A stretch of 64,000 nt of DNA from Mesorhizobium loti. GTDB lineage: Bacteria; Pseudomonadota; Alphaproteobacteria; Rhizobiales; Rhizobiaceae. This document shows positions 1 to 9,232 of this stretch, in pieces; within the stretch, counting starts at the first letter, position 1; each line of letters opens with the position of its first letter. The notes under the pieces are model-generated. The model made no database searches. It had not been told where the DNA came from and saw only the letters and a program-made list of their open reading frames with translations. The translations under genes and the position numbers were made by a program. The stretch covers positions 4,903,001-4,967,000 of the forward strand of contig CP050293.1 of assembly GCA_014189435.1 (NCBI GenBank), written 5' to 3'.

Positions 1-200
1 GAGGTGACGATCCCAGCGAAACTGGCCATGGTATAGACCGTCAAGATCCAGGACGCCTCGTCTGGTGTGGAAAAGAGCCCTCCCTGGATATCGGCGACGT
101 TGGCGGAAGCCAACTGCGCCGAAAGGCTGACGAGCAACGACCCTGCTAGGTCGGTACCAAGAAAAAGTCTTTTACTTGGCGTCGATTCACCTGGCCTCAT
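1..200 (-). CDS. DHA2-type MFS transporter, N-terminal part (runs off the window)
   Basis: Reading leftward from an ATG at 200, the frame stays open to the window edge (66 codons). After a short charged N-terminus it gives a hydrophobic segment with ANVADIQ, then a segment containing DEASWILTVY. This matches the first transmembrane helix and following loop of EmrB/QacA-type drug exporters, where a DxQ and a SWxxTxY signature occur in these positions. Only the first helix and start of the second are visible, so substrate and full length are unknown. The facing motif site at 427-450 points toward it. Confidence 0.72.
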   Translation of the reverse strand, partial: MRPGESTPSKRLFLGTDLAGSLLVSLSAQLASANVADIQGGLFSTPDEASWILTVYTMASFAGIVT

Positions 201-426
201 CGCTTCAAGCGCTCGTGAGTATTTTGCGTTTGAGCTTCAGGCGCGCCATTGGCGCTGCAATGGTAGCTCCAGCTTACCGTGACAATGACGTCGCGCACCG
301 CCAACAAATGAGTCCTGTCATCGAAGCGTACACCAAGTGTCTGGGTATTGACGTGGATGGCAAAGGCCATAGCGGCTTCCCTTTTGACCAATGACAGTCC
401 CGAAATGCTACCGCCACATGGCGCCC

Positions 427-524
427 AATCCATTGGACGATGGTGTCGCCGATACCTTGGGATGGGCCGCCGGACAGGCAACGAGGTTGCCGCTTGCCGA
501 CCGACACCAAGGCACAATGGACCC
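427..524. promoter_or_regulatory. inverted pair of ACACC-CAATGGA motifs between MFS and kinase genes
   Basis: Two copies of a related 20-bp element face outward in this gap. One reads GACACCATCGTCCAATGGAT on the minus strand (447-428). The other reads GACACCAAGGCACAATGGAC on the plus strand (503-522), ending about 60 nt before the kinase ATG. Similar elements occur at 10547-10670 and 15727-15750. A binding site for a LuxR-type response regulator is inferred; the FixJ-family protein at 12333 is the local candidate. The rest of the 201-581 gap shows no coding signal. Confidence 0.5.
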
Positions 525-581
525 TGTAAAGGAGTTGGCGCATAGTCCCGCGCGCACGCGATATTTTGCGAAAGGAACGCA

Positions 582-2954
582 ATGGAGATCGATCAGCGGT
601 GCGTTTTGGATGCTCTACCAGCAATGGTTTGGACCGCACTACCTGATGGGCGGGCGCATTTTATCAACCAACGCTGGTCTGAATACACTGGCCTGGACCT
701 AGAACAGTGTCGCGTTTCCGGGTGGCAGAGTACGGTCCATCCAAGTGACCAGCAGAAAACGCTGGCACGCTGGCACGCCATACTTGCGTCCGGCGAACCG
801 GGTGAAATGGAAGCACGCTTGCGCAGCGCCGACGGAAGTTACCGGCGTTTCGCGATCCACTGTAGTCCGGTGTACGATGATGATGGCCGTATCGCCGAGT
901 GGTACGCGATCAACACCGAGATCGATCAAGGAAAACGCGCCGAGGGGTCGTTGCGACAGCGCAAACTAAAGTTGGCCGCAGCGGAGCGGCAGAAGGTGCT
1001 CCGACAAAGTGAACGCAATTTCAAGCTGATCGTTGATGCGATTCCTGCCTTGGCATGGGCAGCTCGCCCTGACGGTACGGCTGAGTACTTCAATCGGCAT
1101 TTTCTCGACTATCTCGCCATTGGCGCTGAGGAAGCAGAGGGCTGGGGCTGGACGGTCGCAGTCCATCCAGACGATATAATTGGCCTCACTTCGGCCTGGC
1201 AGGCCATCCTGGCATCAGGAATGCCCGGAGACGCTGAAGCGAGGCTGCGCCGCTTCGACGGAGAATATAGATGGTTCTTGTTCCGTGCCGCCCCCTACCT
1301 CGACGTTAAGGGGAACATCGTCAACTGGTACGGCACCAATTTCGACATAGAGGACCGCAAACGCGCTGAGAAGGCGTTGCAGGACAAGGAACGCGAACTC
1401 GGCATTATCATCAACACGATTCCCTCGATGGTATGGTCTACTCGTCCAGACGGTTCACCTGAATTTTTCAATCAGCACTATCTCTACTACGTTGGCCTCT
1501 CGATGGGTTCCAAGGATTGGGAACCGGCCACTCCTTTGTCCGAATATTGGGATTTGACCGCGTCGGTCCATCCTGACGACGTTGACCGACTTACTGCTAC
1601 GTGGCGGGCCGTGCTAACGGCTGGGAAACCAGGAGAAACGGAAGCTCGCCTTCGCCGCTTCGATGGAGAATATCGATGGTTCCTAATTCGAGCCAACCCG
1701 CTTCGTGACGAAGCCGGAAACATCATCAAATGGTATGGCACGCATACGGACATAGATGATCGGAAGCGAGCAGAAGACGCACTGAAGCGAAGCGAGGCCT
1801 TCCTTTCGGAAGGCCAATATCTTGCCCGCATGGGAAATTTGTCCTGGGAGGTCACAAGGGGCAAGATTGTCTGGTCTGAACCACTTTACCGCCTCTTCGA
1901 GTTTGAGCCCGGCACGCTTGTCACGCTCGAACGAATCGCCAGCCGCGTTCATCCTGAAGACATGCCCCTAATGGCCGACATGGTCGAGCGGGCGCAACGC
2001 TGTGAACGCGACTTTGAATACCAGCACCGGATCGTTTTGCCCGATCAGTCCATCAAACACCTCCACCTGATCGCCCATTTGGCTCGCAATGACGCCGCCC
2101 AGACCGAGTATATCGGCGCGGTTCTCGACATCACACAACGACGGCGATCGGAGGAGACACTGGAGAAGGTCAGGTCCGAACTTTCACACGCAACTCGGAT
2201 CATGAGCCTGGGTGCCCTGACCGCATCAATTGCACATGAAGTTAACCAGCCGCTGTCCGGTATTGTTACAAATGCTGGCACCTGCCTGCGGATGCTCGCA
2301 GCCAATCCGCCGAACGTCGTTGGAGCACGCGAAACTGCGCGGCGCACCATCCGGGACGGCAATCGTGCGGCCGAGGTGATCGCGCGGCTTCGATCACTCT
2401 TCGGGAAAAAGGCCGCAACTATCGAACCGGTCGATCTCAACGAGGCTGCAGTTGAGGTAATCGCACTGTTTTCGGGGGAACTGCGACGCAACCGGGTGCT
2501 GCTTCGTACCCAGCTCTCAGGCGGACTGCCCTTCGTCGGCGGCGACCGTGTTCAATTGCAGCAGGTCATCATGAACCTGCTGCGCAACGCAGCTGATGCA
2601 ACGAGTGCAGTAGACGATCGTCCAAGACTTGTCGTGCTTGGAACCGAAACTGGCGAGGACGGCGAAATCCGACTTTTCGTTCGAGACGCTGGCGTCGGCC
2701 TAGATTCGCATGCATTAGAGCGGATTTTCGAAGCATTCTACACAACCAAGACCGACGGGATGGGAATCGGGCTTTCTGTCAGCCGTTCGATCGTAGAAAG
2801 CCACGGCGGTCGCCTTTGGGCGGAGGCCAATGAGGGTCACGGAGCAACGTTCTCTTTTTCCATTCGCGAATATGTGCAGCGGGAGATAGCTGTCCACCCC
2901 TCAGCAGTCACGTCGACGCCAGCCGGCGCCATAATCAATCGAGGTTTTTCATGA
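582..2954 (+). CDS. four-PAS sensor histidine kinase (FixL/ThkR type)
   Basis: A 790-residue cytoplasmic kinase with no membrane segment. Four PAS domains follow one another at about residues 5-118, 140-265, 270-400 and 402-515; PAS1 to PAS3 contain repeated P-D-G and WYGT-type signatures. The dimerisation/phosphoacceptor helix contains SIAHEVNQPL with the phospho-accepting His at residue 552. The ATPase domain has the N box NLLRNAADA, the G1 box DAGVGL and FYTTKTDGMGIGLSVSRSI. This layout matches FixL-like and HWE-independent PAS kinases in rhizobia. It overlaps the following receiver gene by 4 bp (ATGA), so they form an operon. The signal sensed is unknown; no haem-binding His is asserted. 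Confidence 0.9.
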   Translation: MEIDQRCVLDALPAMVWTALPDGRAHFINQRWSEYTGLDLEQCRVSGWQSTVHPSDQQKTLARWHAILASGEPGEMEARLRSADGSYRRFAIHCSPVYDDDGRIAEWYAINTEIDQGKRAEGSLRQRKLKLAAAERQKVLRQSERNFKLIVDAIPALAWAARPDGTAEYFNRHFLDYLAIGAEEAEGWGWTVAVHPDDIIGLTSAWQAILASGMPGDAEARLRRFDGEYRWFLFRAAPYLDVKGNIVNWYGTNFDIEDRKRAEKALQDKERELGIIINTIPSMVWSTRPDGSPEFFNQHYLYYVGLSMGSKDWEPATPLSEYWDLTASVHPDDVDRLTATWRAVLTAGKPGETEARLRRFDGEYRWFLIRANPLRDEAGNIIKWYGTHTDIDDRKRAEDALKRSEAFLSEGQYLARMGNLSWEVTRGKIVWSEPLYRLFEFEPGTLVTLERIASRVHPEDMPLMADMVERAQRCERDFEYQHRIVLPDQSIKHLHLIAHLARNDAAQTEYIGAVLDITQRRRSEETLEKVRSELSHATRIMSLGALTASIAHEVNQPLSGIVTNAGTCLRMLAANPPNVVGARETARRTIRDGNRAAEVIARLRSLFGKKAATIEPVDLNEAAVEVIALFSGELRRNRVLLRTQLSGGLPFVGGDRVQLQQVIMNLLRNAADATSAVDDRPRLVVLGTETGEDGEIRLFVRDAGVGLDSHALERIFEAFYTTKTDGMGIGLSVSRSIVESHGGRLWAEANEGHGATFSFSIREYVQREIAVHPSAVTSTPAGAIINRGFS

Positions 2955-3325
2955 GCCTCCCTCACCCTCTCGTATCGATCGTCGATGACGACGAGTCTGT
3001 TCGAGAGTCCTTGCCCGATTTGCTGCGAGAATTCGGTTTTCGTGCCGAGGCGTTCTCTTCGGCCGAGCAGTTTCTGGGTTCAGGCGTGGTCAATGAGACC
3101 AACTGTCTGCTTCTTGACGTCCACATGCCTGGTATGACGGGGCCTGATCTTGAGCGAGAGCTGGCGCGCAGAGGTCAGTTCATCCCAATCGTTTTCATTA
3201 CAGCACCAAGAGATGAAACGGATCGACCGATTCTCCTTGAGAAAGGGTCGGCAGGATGCCTGTTCAAGCCGTTTAGCGACACAGCACTGCAGAAGGCGCT
3301 CGACCTAGCCCTGAAGTCCGACTGA
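2951..3325 (+). CDS. output-less single receiver-domain response regulator
   Basis: A 124-residue protein that is only a CheY-like receiver. The acidic pocket is DDD at 12-14, the phosphoacceptor is Asp56 in LLLDVHMPG, and the switch residues are Thr84 and Lys106 (LFKPF). No DNA-binding domain follows. Its start overlaps the kinase stop by 4 bp, which implies coupled translation and a cognate pair. The sequence resembles the receiver half of FixJ-family regulators and is a close paralogue of the protein at 10800. A phosphate sink or relay intermediate to the full FixJ-type protein at 12333 is an inference. Confidence 0.88.
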   Translation: MSLPHPLVSIVDDDESVRESLPDLLREFGFRAEAFSSAEQFLGSGVVNETNCLLLDVHMPGMTGPDLERELARRGQFIPIVFITAPRDETDRPILLEKGSAGCLFKPFSDTALQKALDLALKSD

Positions 3326-3483
3326 GGCCGACGAGCTTCGCGGCCCCCGACCGCTATTTTCGACCAAAAGAAAATCGGCAAGCCAGCCCGCTACTGCCGT
3401 CCATGCGCGAAGCCGCTTGCTCGATGATCACGGTCGTCTCTGAAAGCATTGCGATCTTCACCTGGTAATCCAAAGGTATTGCC

Positions 3484-3503
3484 GAGACCTTCGTGTAATT
3501 GTT
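3484..3503 (+). promoter_or_regulatory. possible degenerate copy of the ACACC motif upstream of VOC gene
   Basis: The sequence GAGACCTTCGTGTAATTGTT shares GACCTT-GTGTAAT-G with the element read on the minus strand at 10570-10547 (GACACCTTGGTGTAATGGAT). It lies about 80 nt before the VOC start. Two or three mismatches make it weaker than the other copies. Confidence 0.25.
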
Positions 3504-3581
3504 TTCCGCCCGGTGTCGGCCAAAATTTGGCCCGGGCATCTGAACTGTCACGGATGCAGCCACGCAATAAAGGAGATCAAG

Positions 3582-4208
3582 ATGAACGCTGTCCTGGCGA
3601 GCGGCGAAGCCGCGACCAAAATCCCGAAAGCGCGAGCCGTCGACATGAAGCTTGAGGTCGCCGTGATACCGGTTGCCGATATCGATCGCGCCAAAAACTT
3701 TTACAGCGACTTGGGTTGGCGGGTGGATGCTGACTTTGTCCGGGGTGACGGCTCTCGGGCCGTTCAGCTCACCCCCCCAGGCTCGCCGTCTTCGATACAC
3801 CTCGGTGAAAAGTCGGCGCTTTTTCTGGTCGTATCCGACATCGAGGCTGCTCGCGCCGAGCTTGCCGGACGTGGCGTCGAGATCACCGATGTATTCCATC
3901 GAGGCAACGCGGGCCCGATCGATGGCCCAGCTCCGAACCGGGCAAGCTACGGTTCGCTCGCGTCGTTCAGCGATCCGGACAGCAACCGGTGGCTACTCCA
4001 GGAGGTCACCACTCGACTGCCAGGGCGCGTCGAAACGAATGTAACGACGTTCACGTCGCCGGCCGAGCTTGCGGCCGCCATGCATCGTGCGGCAGTCGCG
4101 CATGGCGAGCACGAGAAGCGAAATGGCGGCGAGCGCGACGAGAACTGGCCCGCCTGGTACAGCGAATACATGGTCGCCGAGCAAGCCGGCAAACCGCTCC
4201 CTCTATGA
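3582..4208 (+). CDS. VOC (glyoxalase/bleomycin-resistance) family protein
   Basis: A 208-residue protein started at the ATG preceded by AAAGGAG at 3569-3575; upstream in-frame codons lack a ribosome site. After a short N-terminal tail, residues 25-145 form a VOC module: LEVAVIPVADIDRAKNFY, then the loop with QLTPPGSP, and the distal strand SFSDPDSNRWLLQEV. A C-terminal extension with HGEHEKRNGG and WYSEYM is shared with the paralogue at 14142. The VOC fold supports metal-dependent lyases, dioxygenases or ligand-binding proteins; the substrate cannot be read from sequence. Confidence 0.85.
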   Translation: MNAVLASGEAATKIPKARAVDMKLEVAVIPVADIDRAKNFYSDLGWRVDADFVRGDGSRAVQLTPPGSPSSIHLGEKSALFLVVSDIEAARAELAGRGVEITDVFHRGNAGPIDGPAPNRASYGSLASFSDPDSNRWLLQEVTTRLPGRVETNVTTFTSPAELAAAMHRAAVAHGEHEKRNGGERDENWPAWYSEYMVAEQAGKPLPL

Positions 4209-4475
4209 GCACCGGCATGACGTCGGTGACCCAAGGTTGCTACCGACGTCCTGTTCCGCGCGATGTCGCCGGTGCTGAAGGCCGTGGACGCTGCGGTCGC
4301 GGTCTCTAAATCTTCCGCTGGCCATCGCACAAGGCCAGCGTCACCGATGCCGGCCGGCGGCCTCGCCGGTTCCCCCCACCGTGCGGGATGATCTCGACCG
4401 GCATCGGTTCTCTTCGCTCACAGCACGTTCTCGGCGGCATTTCCAGAACACATAACGACACCAGAGGATTGGACA

Positions 4476-5801
4476 ATGGACAAGAGACAAGCTTCAGAAG
4501 GTATCAACCAGGATCGGCGTCGACTTCTTGCAGCAGTCACGACGGGTGTCGTGGCTGCTGGTGCGGCAATCCTGGTGCCATCGCCGCTGCGTGCTGCGGC
4601 GTCAAACGACGCCATCCACCCCTTCCGCATTCATATCCCTGAAGAGGAGCTCGTCGATCTTCGCCGGCGACTTGCTGCCACGCGGTGGCCCGACAAGGAG
4701 ACCGTGACCGACCAGTCGCAAGGTGCTCAGTTGGCCAAGCTGCGGGGATTGGTTCAGTACTGGGGCACCGACTACGACTGGCGCAAGGTCGAGGCGGCGC
4801 TCAATGCATTGCCGCAGTTCATCACCAATATCGATGGAACCGATATTCACTTCATCCATGTGCGTTCGCGTCACAAGAATGCGCTTCCCCTGATAGTTTC
4901 TCACGGCTGGCCTGGATCCATAATCGAGCAGCTCAAGATCATCGGTCCGCTCACGGATCCGACCAGGCATGGAGGCCGCGCCGAGGAAGCATTCGACCTC
5001 GTCATCCCGTCCTTACCTGGCTTTGGCTTCTCGGGTAGACCGACCGGCACAGGGTGGGATCCTGACCGTATTGCGCGAGCATGGTCGGAGCTGATGAAAC
5101 GCCTCGGTTACACAAGCTATGTCGCCCAGGGCGGCGATTGGGGCAGTGCCATCTGCAACGCGATGGCGCGTCAGTCGGTCCCCGGATTGCGAGGCATCCA
5201 CATCAATCTCCCTGCAACGGTGCCGCCGGAAGCGGCCGCGGCTATCGCCGGCGCGCCGTTGCCCGCGGGCGTTTCAAGACAGGAACGCGCGGTCATCGAA
5301 ACGCTTATGATGTCGGGCAAGAACGGCAACCTGGCGTATTTCACGATGATGTCGGCGCGGCCGCAGACAGTGGGCTACGGCACGACGGATTCTCCAGCCG
5401 GCCTCGCGGCGTGGATCCTTGTGCATCCTGGCTTCGCGCACTGGTCCTACGGCGCTGATCCTGGCAACTCGCCGACGAAAGACGACGTGCTGGACAACAT
5501 CACGCTCTACTGGCTGACCAATACCGCAGCCTCGTCGGCACGGCTGTATTGGGAGAACCCAGCCCATGGGAGCATAATCTTCGCGGCCGCGCAGAAGACG
5601 TCCGAGATATCTCTACCGGTCGCCATCACCGTGTTTCCCGAGGACGTCTACAAGCCGCCTGAGACATGGGCACGCCGTGCCTACCCCAAGCTGACCTATT
5701 TCCACCAGGTCGACAGGGGCGGCCACTTTGCAGCGTGGGAGCAGCCACAGCTGTTCAGCACCGAGCTTCGCGCGGCATTCCGGTCATTCCGGCAGGCCTG
5801 A
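4476..5801 (+). CDS. Tat-exported epoxide hydrolase (EHN plus alpha/beta hydrolase)
   Basis: A 441-residue protein opening with a twin-arginine signal (DRRRLLAAV at 13-21 followed by an Ala/Val-rich stretch), so export to the periplasm is likely. Residues 47-155 match the epoxide hydrolase N-terminal domain (PFRIHIPEEELVDLRRRL, WPD, YWGTDYDWR). The hydrolase core has the oxyanion motif HGWPGS, nucleophile Asp221 in QGGDWGS, and a C-terminal RGGHFAAWE carrying the catalytic His. Family members open epoxides to vicinal diols. It begins a run of three exported or oxidative-stress proteins on this strand. Confidence 0.9.
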   Translation: MDKRQASEGINQDRRRLLAAVTTGVVAAGAAILVPSPLRAAASNDAIHPFRIHIPEEELVDLRRRLAATRWPDKETVTDQSQGAQLAKLRGLVQYWGTDYDWRKVEAALNALPQFITNIDGTDIHFIHVRSRHKNALPLIVSHGWPGSIIEQLKIIGPLTDPTRHGGRAEEAFDLVIPSLPGFGFSGRPTGTGWDPDRIARAWSELMKRLGYTSYVAQGGDWGSAICNAMARQSVPGLRGIHINLPATVPPEAAAAIAGAPLPAGVSRQERAVIETLMMSGKNGNLAYFTMMSARPQTVGYGTTDSPAGLAAWILVHPGFAHWSYGADPGNSPTKDDVLDNITLYWLTNTAASSARLYWENPAHGSIIFAAAQKTSEISLPVAITVFPEDVYKPPETWARRAYPKLTYFHQVDRGGHFAAWEQPQLFSTELRAAFRSFRQA

Positions 5802-5872
5802 CTATCTCCACCACAACTCATCCGGCCGAACATCCGGCCGGATCACCCATCACAAATTTGTAGGAGGCCGAC

Positions 5873-6283
5873 ATGAAGGCAAGGCAGATTGGTGCGATCA
5901 TATTGATCGCTGGAAGCGGTATCGTGTTCAACCCAACCTGGGCGCAACAGACGGAACAGATGCCAGGGATAAAGCGTACGGACCTGCAGAAACATGATCT
6001 CAGCATCCCGGGTCAGGAGGCCGTTCAGACACGCGTGGACTTCGCGCCCGGTGCGGCTTTTCCCATGCACCGGCATCACGGTGAAGAGATCGTCTATGTC
6101 CTCGAAGGGTCGATAGAATACGAGGTCGAGGGCCAGCCGCCACAAATCATCAATGCCGGCGGCGTGCTGTTTATTCCCGCCATGGTGGCCCATGCCGCGA
6201 AGAATGTCGGCACTGTTACCGCCGCCGAGGTTGGAACTTATGTCGTCGAGAAAGGCAAGCCGCTCGTCGAATTGGTGAAGTGA
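5873..6283 (+). CDS. exported cupin-domain protein
   Basis: A 136-residue protein with an N-terminal signal peptide (MKARQIGAIILIAGSGIVF, cleavage likely after TWAQQ). A single cupin_2 barrel follows. Motif 1 has MHRHHGEEIVYVLEGSIEYE and supplies the His/His/Glu metal ligands. Motif 2 is IPAMVAHAAKN with the fourth His. AGGAGG lies 8 nt before the start. It sits 70 bp after the epoxide hydrolase and just before the thioredoxin-fold gene, so the three probably share a transcript. Function beyond metal binding is not evident. Confidence 0.85.
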   Translation: MKARQIGAIILIAGSGIVFNPTWAQQTEQMPGIKRTDLQKHDLSIPGQEAVQTRVDFAPGAAFPMHRHHGEEIVYVLEGSIEYEVEGQPPQIINAGGVLFIPAMVAHAAKNVGTVTAAEVGTYVVEKGKPLVELVK

Positions 6284-6323
6284 GATTCGGAGGTCACGGT
6301 CAGACCATGGAAGGAGTTTCCGC

Positions 6324-7436
6324 ATGAAGACAAACCAGTTGTTGGCCTCGTTCCTGTTCATCACCGCGATCGGCCTTCCGAACAGCAGCTTTGGAGCGGA
6401 AGCCAAGGAGCTATCGATGACATACAAAGGATCACAAGGTTCAGTCCATGCCTCTATTCTCGGCTGGATTGCCGGCCAATCGCAGTTGGCGTCTATTGAG
6501 CGGGCCAACGAGTGGCTCAATTCGCCGCCACTGACGCCGGCTGCTCTCCGCGGAAAAGTCGTCCTTGTCAGTTTTTGGACCTACACCTGCATCAACTGGA
6601 TGCGCGTCCAGCCTTATCTCCGCGCCTGGGCGAATAAGTACAAAGACAAGGGCTTGGTCGTGATCGGCGTCCACTCGCCGGAATTCCGATTTGAGAAGAA
6701 CATCGACAACGTCCGCCGCGAGGTGAAAGCGCTTGGCGTCGACTATCCTGTCGCTGTCGACAGCGAGGGAGCGATCTGGAGTGGGTTCAACAACAATTAT
6801 TGGCCGGCGTTCTATTTCATCGATGCGCAGGGACGGGTTCGCGATCAACATTTCGGTGAGGGTTCTTACGAACAGTCCGAGACGATCATTCAGCGGTTGC
6901 TGGCAGAGGCCGGAGCCGAGCGCGTAAGCAGTGACCTGGTGTCGGTCGATGCGCAGGGCTTCGAAGCCGCTGCCGACAGAGCCAATCTGAAATCTCCGGA
7001 GAACTACGTCGGCTACAAACGTACCCAGGGCTTTGCATCCCTGGGCGGCGCAATTCGCAACGAGCCGCATCTCTATGAAGCGCCGGCACAGTTGCTCCTG
7101 AACCAATGGGCGCTGTCGGGCGACTGGATAATGGGAAGCGACGGCGTCTCGGTGAAAAAGGCCGACGGCCGCATCACATATCGATTCCACGCCCGCGATC
7201 TTCATCTTGTCATGGGGCCGGCAATGCCGGGAACATCCGTGAAATTCCGCGTCCTGATCGATGGTCTGCCACCGGGTGGCGCTCACGGACTGGACGTTGA
7301 CGAACAGGGCAACGGCACGGTGAGCGAACAACGCCTGTTCCAGCTGATCCGGCAACAGGGGCCAATCGTAGATCGCCAATTCCAGATCGAATTTCTGGCC
7401 CCTGGCGTCGAGGTTTTCTGCTTCACGTTTGGCTGA
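6324..7436 (+). CDS. exported thioredoxin-fold protein, DipZ C-terminal type
   Basis: A 370-residue protein with a signal peptide ending near SSFGAEA. A redoxin domain spans about 65-195 (ALRGKVVLVSFWTYTC, then GVHSPEF, and WPAFYFIDAQGRV with the cis-Pro loop). The C-terminal 130 residues form a beta-rich domain (YRFHARDLHLVMGP) like the carbohydrate-binding-like module of DipZ-type proteins. The active site reads Cys89-Ile-Asn-Trp92, so the second cysteine of the usual CxxC is missing. Classical disulfide exchange would therefore be impaired; a one-Cys mechanism or non-redox role is possible. Confidence 0.85.
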   Translation: MKTNQLLASFLFITAIGLPNSSFGAEAKELSMTYKGSQGSVHASILGWIAGQSQLASIERANEWLNSPPLTPAALRGKVVLVSFWTYTCINWMRVQPYLRAWANKYKDKGLVVIGVHSPEFRFEKNIDNVRREVKALGVDYPVAVDSEGAIWSGFNNNYWPAFYFIDAQGRVRDQHFGEGSYEQSETIIQRLLAEAGAERVSSDLVSVDAQGFEAAADRANLKSPENYVGYKRTQGFASLGGAIRNEPHLYEAPAQLLLNQWALSGDWIMGSDGVSVKKADGRITYRFHARDLHLVMGPAMPGTSVKFRVLIDGLPPGGAHGLDVDEQGNGTVSEQRLFQLIRQQGPIVDRQFQIEFLAPGVEVFCFTFG

Positions 7437-7568
7437 TTCACAGACCGACCTGCGCGCCCGGTCGCGACGCGTGACCGAGCCGAGCAGAACGAGACCTGCT
7501 CGAACGTTGCTGCGCGGCAGCTTCGAACCTGTCTTCAACCCCTCAGTGTTACCAGGAAAGGGAATACA

Positions 7569-8594
7569 GTGAGCACCATCGTCAAAGCCGCCGCCGTGCA
7601 GATCAGCCCAGTGCTGTATAGCCGGGATGGCACCATCGAAAAGGTCGTCAGGAATATCCGCGAGTTAGGCGGACAGGGCGTCCAGTTCGCCACCTTCCCC
7701 GAGACGATCATCCCCTACTACCCGTATTTCTCGTTCATCCAGGCGCCTGTGCAGAACATCATGGGATCCGAGCAGCAGAAATTGCTCGATCAAGCCGTGA
7801 CGGTGCCGTCTCCGGCCGTCGATGCCATAGGCGAAGCTGCCCGAGCGGCAGAAATTGTCGTCTCGATCGGCGTTAACGAGCGCGACGGCGGAACCGTTTA
7901 CAACACGCAGCTTCTGTTCGATGCCGACGGCAAATTGATCCAGCGACGCCGCAAGATTTCGCCCACCTATCATGAGCGAATGATCTGGGGCCAGGGCGAT
8001 GGTTCCGGGTTGCGCGCTGTCGACAGCGCCGTCGGACGCATCGGACAGCTTGCCTGCTGGGAGCACTACAACCCCCTGGCGCGGTACGCGATGATGGCTG
8101 ACGGCGAGCAGATTCACTCGGCGATGTATCCAGGCTCCATTTTCGGAGAGCTGTTTTCCGAGCAGACGCAAATCAACATCCGTCAGCATGCGTTGGAGTC
8201 AGCCTGCTTCGTCGTCTGTGCCACCGCCTGGCTCGATGCTGATCAGCAAGCGCAGATCGTCAAGGACACCGGGGGCGGCAGCATCGGTGCGATCTCTGGC
8301 GGCTGTTTCACGGCGATCGTGGCACCTGACGGAAGTCTGCTCGCAGAACCAATCCGATCGGGCGAAGGAGTGGTTATCGCGGATCTCGACTTCATGCTGA
8401 TCGACAAGCGAAAGCGGCTGATGGATTCGCGCGGCCATTACAGCAGGCCGGAGCTGCTCAGCCTGCTGATCGATCGCACGACCACCGCCCACGTTCATCA
8501 GCGCGCTTCCCATCATGTGTGGGACGCTGAGCAAATGTTGAGGTCTGTAGAGGACGACGATCAAAGACGTCTGCTGAAGCCGGCTGCCGAGTGA
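7569..8594 (+). CDS. nitrilase
   Basis: A 341-residue carbon-nitrogen hydrolase, close to the usual nitrilase length. Catalytic residues are all visible: Glu45 ([15 protein letters not shown]), Lys129 ([15 protein letters not shown]) and Cys163 ([15 protein letters not shown]). The WEHYNPL context and the [18 protein letters not shown] stretch place it with true nitrilases (Nit6803-like) rather than amidases, so it should convert nitriles to carboxylic acid plus ammonia. The start is GTG, preceded by AGGAAAGGG. The DUF302 gene follows closely. Confidence 0.93.
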   Translation: MSTIVKAAAVQISPVLYSRDGTIEKVVRNIRELGGQGVQFATFPETIIPYYPYFSFIQAPVQNIMGSEQQKLLDQAVTVPSPAVDAIGEAARAAEIVVSIGVNERDGGTVYNTQLLFDADGKLIQRRRKISPTYHERMIWGQGDGSGLRAVDSAVGRIGQLACWEHYNPLARYAMMADGEQIHSAMYPGSIFGELFSEQTQINIRQHALESACFVVCATAWLDADQQAQIVKDTGGGSIGAISGGCFTAIVAPDGSLLAEPIRSGEGVVIADLDFMLIDKRKRLMDSRGHYSRPELLSLLIDRTTTAHVHQRASHHVWDAEQMLRSVEDDDQRRLLKPAAE

Positions 8595-8659
8595 TAGCGC
8601 AAATGTCACGGACAAGCGCTCGCACGGCAGCAATCGAATATTCCCTTCCGGAGAGCATC

Positions 8660-9160
8660 ATGCCCCAGGCGACCTCGCAAACTCTCTCTTCACAGATGAT
8701 CGTGGTTGAGCATGTGCAGATCTCGTCAAACAGATCGTTCGAAGAGGTGCGAGAGAAACTCGAGAGCATGCTGCCAACGCTCGACCCAGGCATAATTGCA
8801 GCGCTGCGCAGCGGTGATCAGAAATACGTCACGGACTACGACGAGAATGGACCAAAGTTGTCGATTTTCGACTGCCGCGACCACGGCGCGTTGTTGCAGA
8901 TCGAAGGCCGAAAACGCAATGCCGTGCAGTATGAGATCGGCAATCCCGTTACCGCTTCCAAGATGACCCGTCACAAGATTTCCGCTGCCCTTTACGCGCC
9001 ACTGCGCGTGGTTCTGCTCGAGGACGAACGGGGCGGGAGCTTTTTTGAATATGACAGGCCATCAACCTTGTTTGGCCAGTATGGCGACAAGCGCGTGACC
9101 GAGGTCGGGCGTTATCTCGATGCCACCCTCGATGCGGTTTTGCGCAAGGCTGCCGAATAG
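8660..9160 (+). CDS. DUF302-family protein
   Basis: A 166-residue protein. The ATG at 8660 was chosen because CGGAGAG lies 5-8 nt upstream; an in-frame GTG overlapping the nitrilase stop would add an unconserved N-terminus. The core has a beta-alpha-beta pattern with SFEEVREKLE, LSIFDCRDHGALL, YEIGNPVTASKMTRH and YAPLRVVLLED, which is typical of DUF302. The family has no settled biochemical role. It lies 65 bp after the nitrilase and is likely cotranscribed. Confidence 0.82.
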   Translation: MPQATSQTLSSQMIVVEHVQISSNRSFEEVREKLESMLPTLDPGIIAALRSGDQKYVTDYDENGPKLSIFDCRDHGALLQIEGRKRNAVQYEIGNPVTASKMTRHKISAALYAPLRVVLLEDERGGSFFEYDRPSTLFGQYGDKRVTEVGRYLDATLDAVLRKAAE

Positions 9161-9232
9161 AAAGCAGTCGCCACGTTAGGCGCTGGCCGTCCAGCCCATC
9201 TGACTATCGGATCCACAATCTCCGACGGGGTA

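Noticed and set aside
4209..4475. Possible gene remnant after the first VOC gene
   Set aside because: A short frame exists but shows no family resemblance; the matching SnoaL tail found after the second VOC gene is not present here.
6441..7538. A 365-codon minus-strand frame
   Set aside because: Antisense to the thioredoxin-fold gene, whose signal peptide and domain order are convincing.
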